NCBI GenBank assembly: GCA_002383325.1 | Contig: DFYJ01000003.1 | Location: forward strand, 43,330 to 51,012 | DNA from: Candidatus Aminicenantes bacterium UBA4085 | Lineage (GTDB): Bacteria > Acidobacteriota > Aminicenantia > Aminicenantales > UBA4085 | Direction of reading: 5' to 3' | Length of the DNA: 7,683 nt | Shown here: positions 6,934-7,683 of the stretch, in pieces | Layout of the letters: each line of letters opens with the position of its first letter | How positions within the stretch are numbered: the first letter of the stretch is position 1 | The notes under the pieces: generated by a model | Seen by the model: the letters and a program-made list of their open reading frames with translations, nothing else | The model's database searches: none | Told to the model about the DNA's origin: nothing | Translations under genes and position numbers: made by a program

Positions 6934-7683
6934 ATGGATATGAAACCGCGGCGCGCGGGAGCGGCGGCCAGCCTGGGATTGGCCGCCATTCTGCTATTCG
7001 GGATGGACCCGGCCCCGGCCCAGTCGCAGATCGGTCCGGCCGGTCCCGCCTCCGGGGGCTCGGAAGCGGCCATGACCCTGGAGACGGCCATCCGGCTGGC
7101 CCTGGCCAGCAATGAGCGAGCCCTCAGGGTCGAGCAGGACGTCCGGATCGCCGGGGCCCAGCTGGCCCAGGCCAAGGCGTCCTTTCTGCCCTCTCTGAGC
7201 GTCAGCGGGACCTACACCCGCCGGCCGTTCGAGGTGGCCCGCCTGATCGGCAACCAGAACATCATCGTCCAGAGCTACAACGGGCTTTCGGGAGCGGCCA
7301 ACCTGAGCATGACCCTGTTCAACTCTGGCAACCTGCCGGCGCTGATCTCGGCGAGGGCCAGCCTGGAAGCCGAGACCTACAGCAGCACGGAAGGCAAGCG
7401 CAGCTTGGCTTTTGAGGTGGGCACGGCCTTTCTGGAGGCCTTGAGCCAGGACCAAGTCCTGGAAGCGACCAGGCGGCGCCTGGACTACGCCAAACAGAGC
7501 CTGAGCGCGGCCAGGGCCCGCTTCGCGGCCGGGCTGGTCTCGGCCAACGACGTGACCCGGGTCGAGCTGGAGCTGGCCACGGCCGAGATGGGCGCGACCC
7601 AGGTCCAGGGCCTTGTGGACGCCAGCTACCTGGGGCTGGGCTACCTGCTGAACGCCCCGGCGCCCCGCAAGCTGGTGGCGCCG
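6934..7683 (+). CDS. Second TolC-family outer-membrane efflux protein (3' truncated by window)
   Basis: The frame is open from ATG 6934 to the right edge, giving 250 visible residues, about the first half of a TolC-family protein. Residues 1-29 look like a signal peptide (R6-R7, hydrophobic core 11-23, cut after APA29). A Gly/Ala/Ser/Pro-rich linker (30-45) follows. The OEP repeat begins MTLETAIRLALASN (47-60). It continues with AGAQLAQAKASFLPSLSVSGTY (73-94, a helix running into a beta-strand), a strand ANLSMTLFNSG (122-132), and helices with ARFAAGLVSANDVTRVELEL (195-214), the classic A/G-x-G turn and helix of TolC proteins. It is clearly different from the TolC ending at 6761, so this is not a recent tandem duplicate. 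It has its own candidate promoter and probably opens a separate efflux operon (adaptor and pump genes would be expected beyond the edge). Family call confident, partner unknown. Confidence 0.9.
   Translation, partial: MDMKPRRAGAAASLGLAAILLFGMDPAPAQSQIGPAGPASGGSEAAMTLETAIRLALASNERALRVEQDVRIAGAQLAQAKASFLPSLSVSGTYTRRPFEVARLIGNQNIIVQSYNGLSGAANLSMTLFNSGNLPALISARASLEAETYSSTEGKRSLAFEVGTAFLEALSQDQVLEATRRRLDYAKQSLSAARARFAAGLVSANDVTRVELELATAEMGATQVQGLVDASYLGLGYLLNAPAPRKLVAP

Overview
The window is a GC-rich stretch in which every supported gene lies on the + strand. It reads as the 3' part of one envelope-related operon followed by the start of a second transcription unit. Signal peptides, a predicted outer-membrane barrel, MacB-type permeases and two TolC-family channels show a Gram-negative (diderm) bacterium. 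The strong GCC/CTG/GTC/AAC codon preference and the style of the proteins suggest an uncultured Acidobacteriota/Aminicenantota-like lineage. That taxonomic guess is inference with low confidence; no marker gene is present.

Layout. Positions 2-358 hold the C-terminal part of a small YtkA/FixH-like beta-sandwich protein with a Met/His cluster. Positions 351-1349 encode an exported, probable outer-membrane beta-barrel protein of unrecognised family. Positions 1346-1996 encode a membrane-anchored or lipidated protein resembling the periplasmic FMN-binding domain of the RnfG/NosR type, apparently without the residue that would carry covalent flavin. Then comes an ABC export module: a divergent FtsX/MacB-type permease (2037-3239), a MacB/LolD-type ATPase (3242-3946) and a canonical MacB-type permease (3943-5178). 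A TolC-family outer-membrane factor (5199-6761) follows. A perfect 17-bp stem-loop (6787-6826) looks like the terminator. Immediately after it a TATAAT box and a short leader precede a second TolC-family gene (6934-7683), which runs off the right edge.

Tight coupling (8-bp and 4-bp overlaps, gaps of 40, 2 and 20 nt, one further 4-bp overlap) suggests that genes 1-7 are co-transcribed. The simplest reading is that the two permeases form a heterodimer driven by the single ATPase and hand substrate to the first TolC. The order permease-ATPase-permease and the protein lengths recall lolCDE, but the second permease has MacB sequence features and the TolC partner argues for trans-envelope export. 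No periplasmic adaptor (MacA/HlyD type) is visible. The upstream trio (metal-site-like periplasmic protein, barrel, FMN-domain-like protein) gives the operon a metal or redox flavour, which is the most interesting feature of the window. The substrate cannot be told from sequence.

The longest stretch without a gene is 6762-6933 (172 nt), which holds the terminator, candidate promoter and leader. No RNA genes, insertion sequences, CRISPR arrays or att sites were seen.
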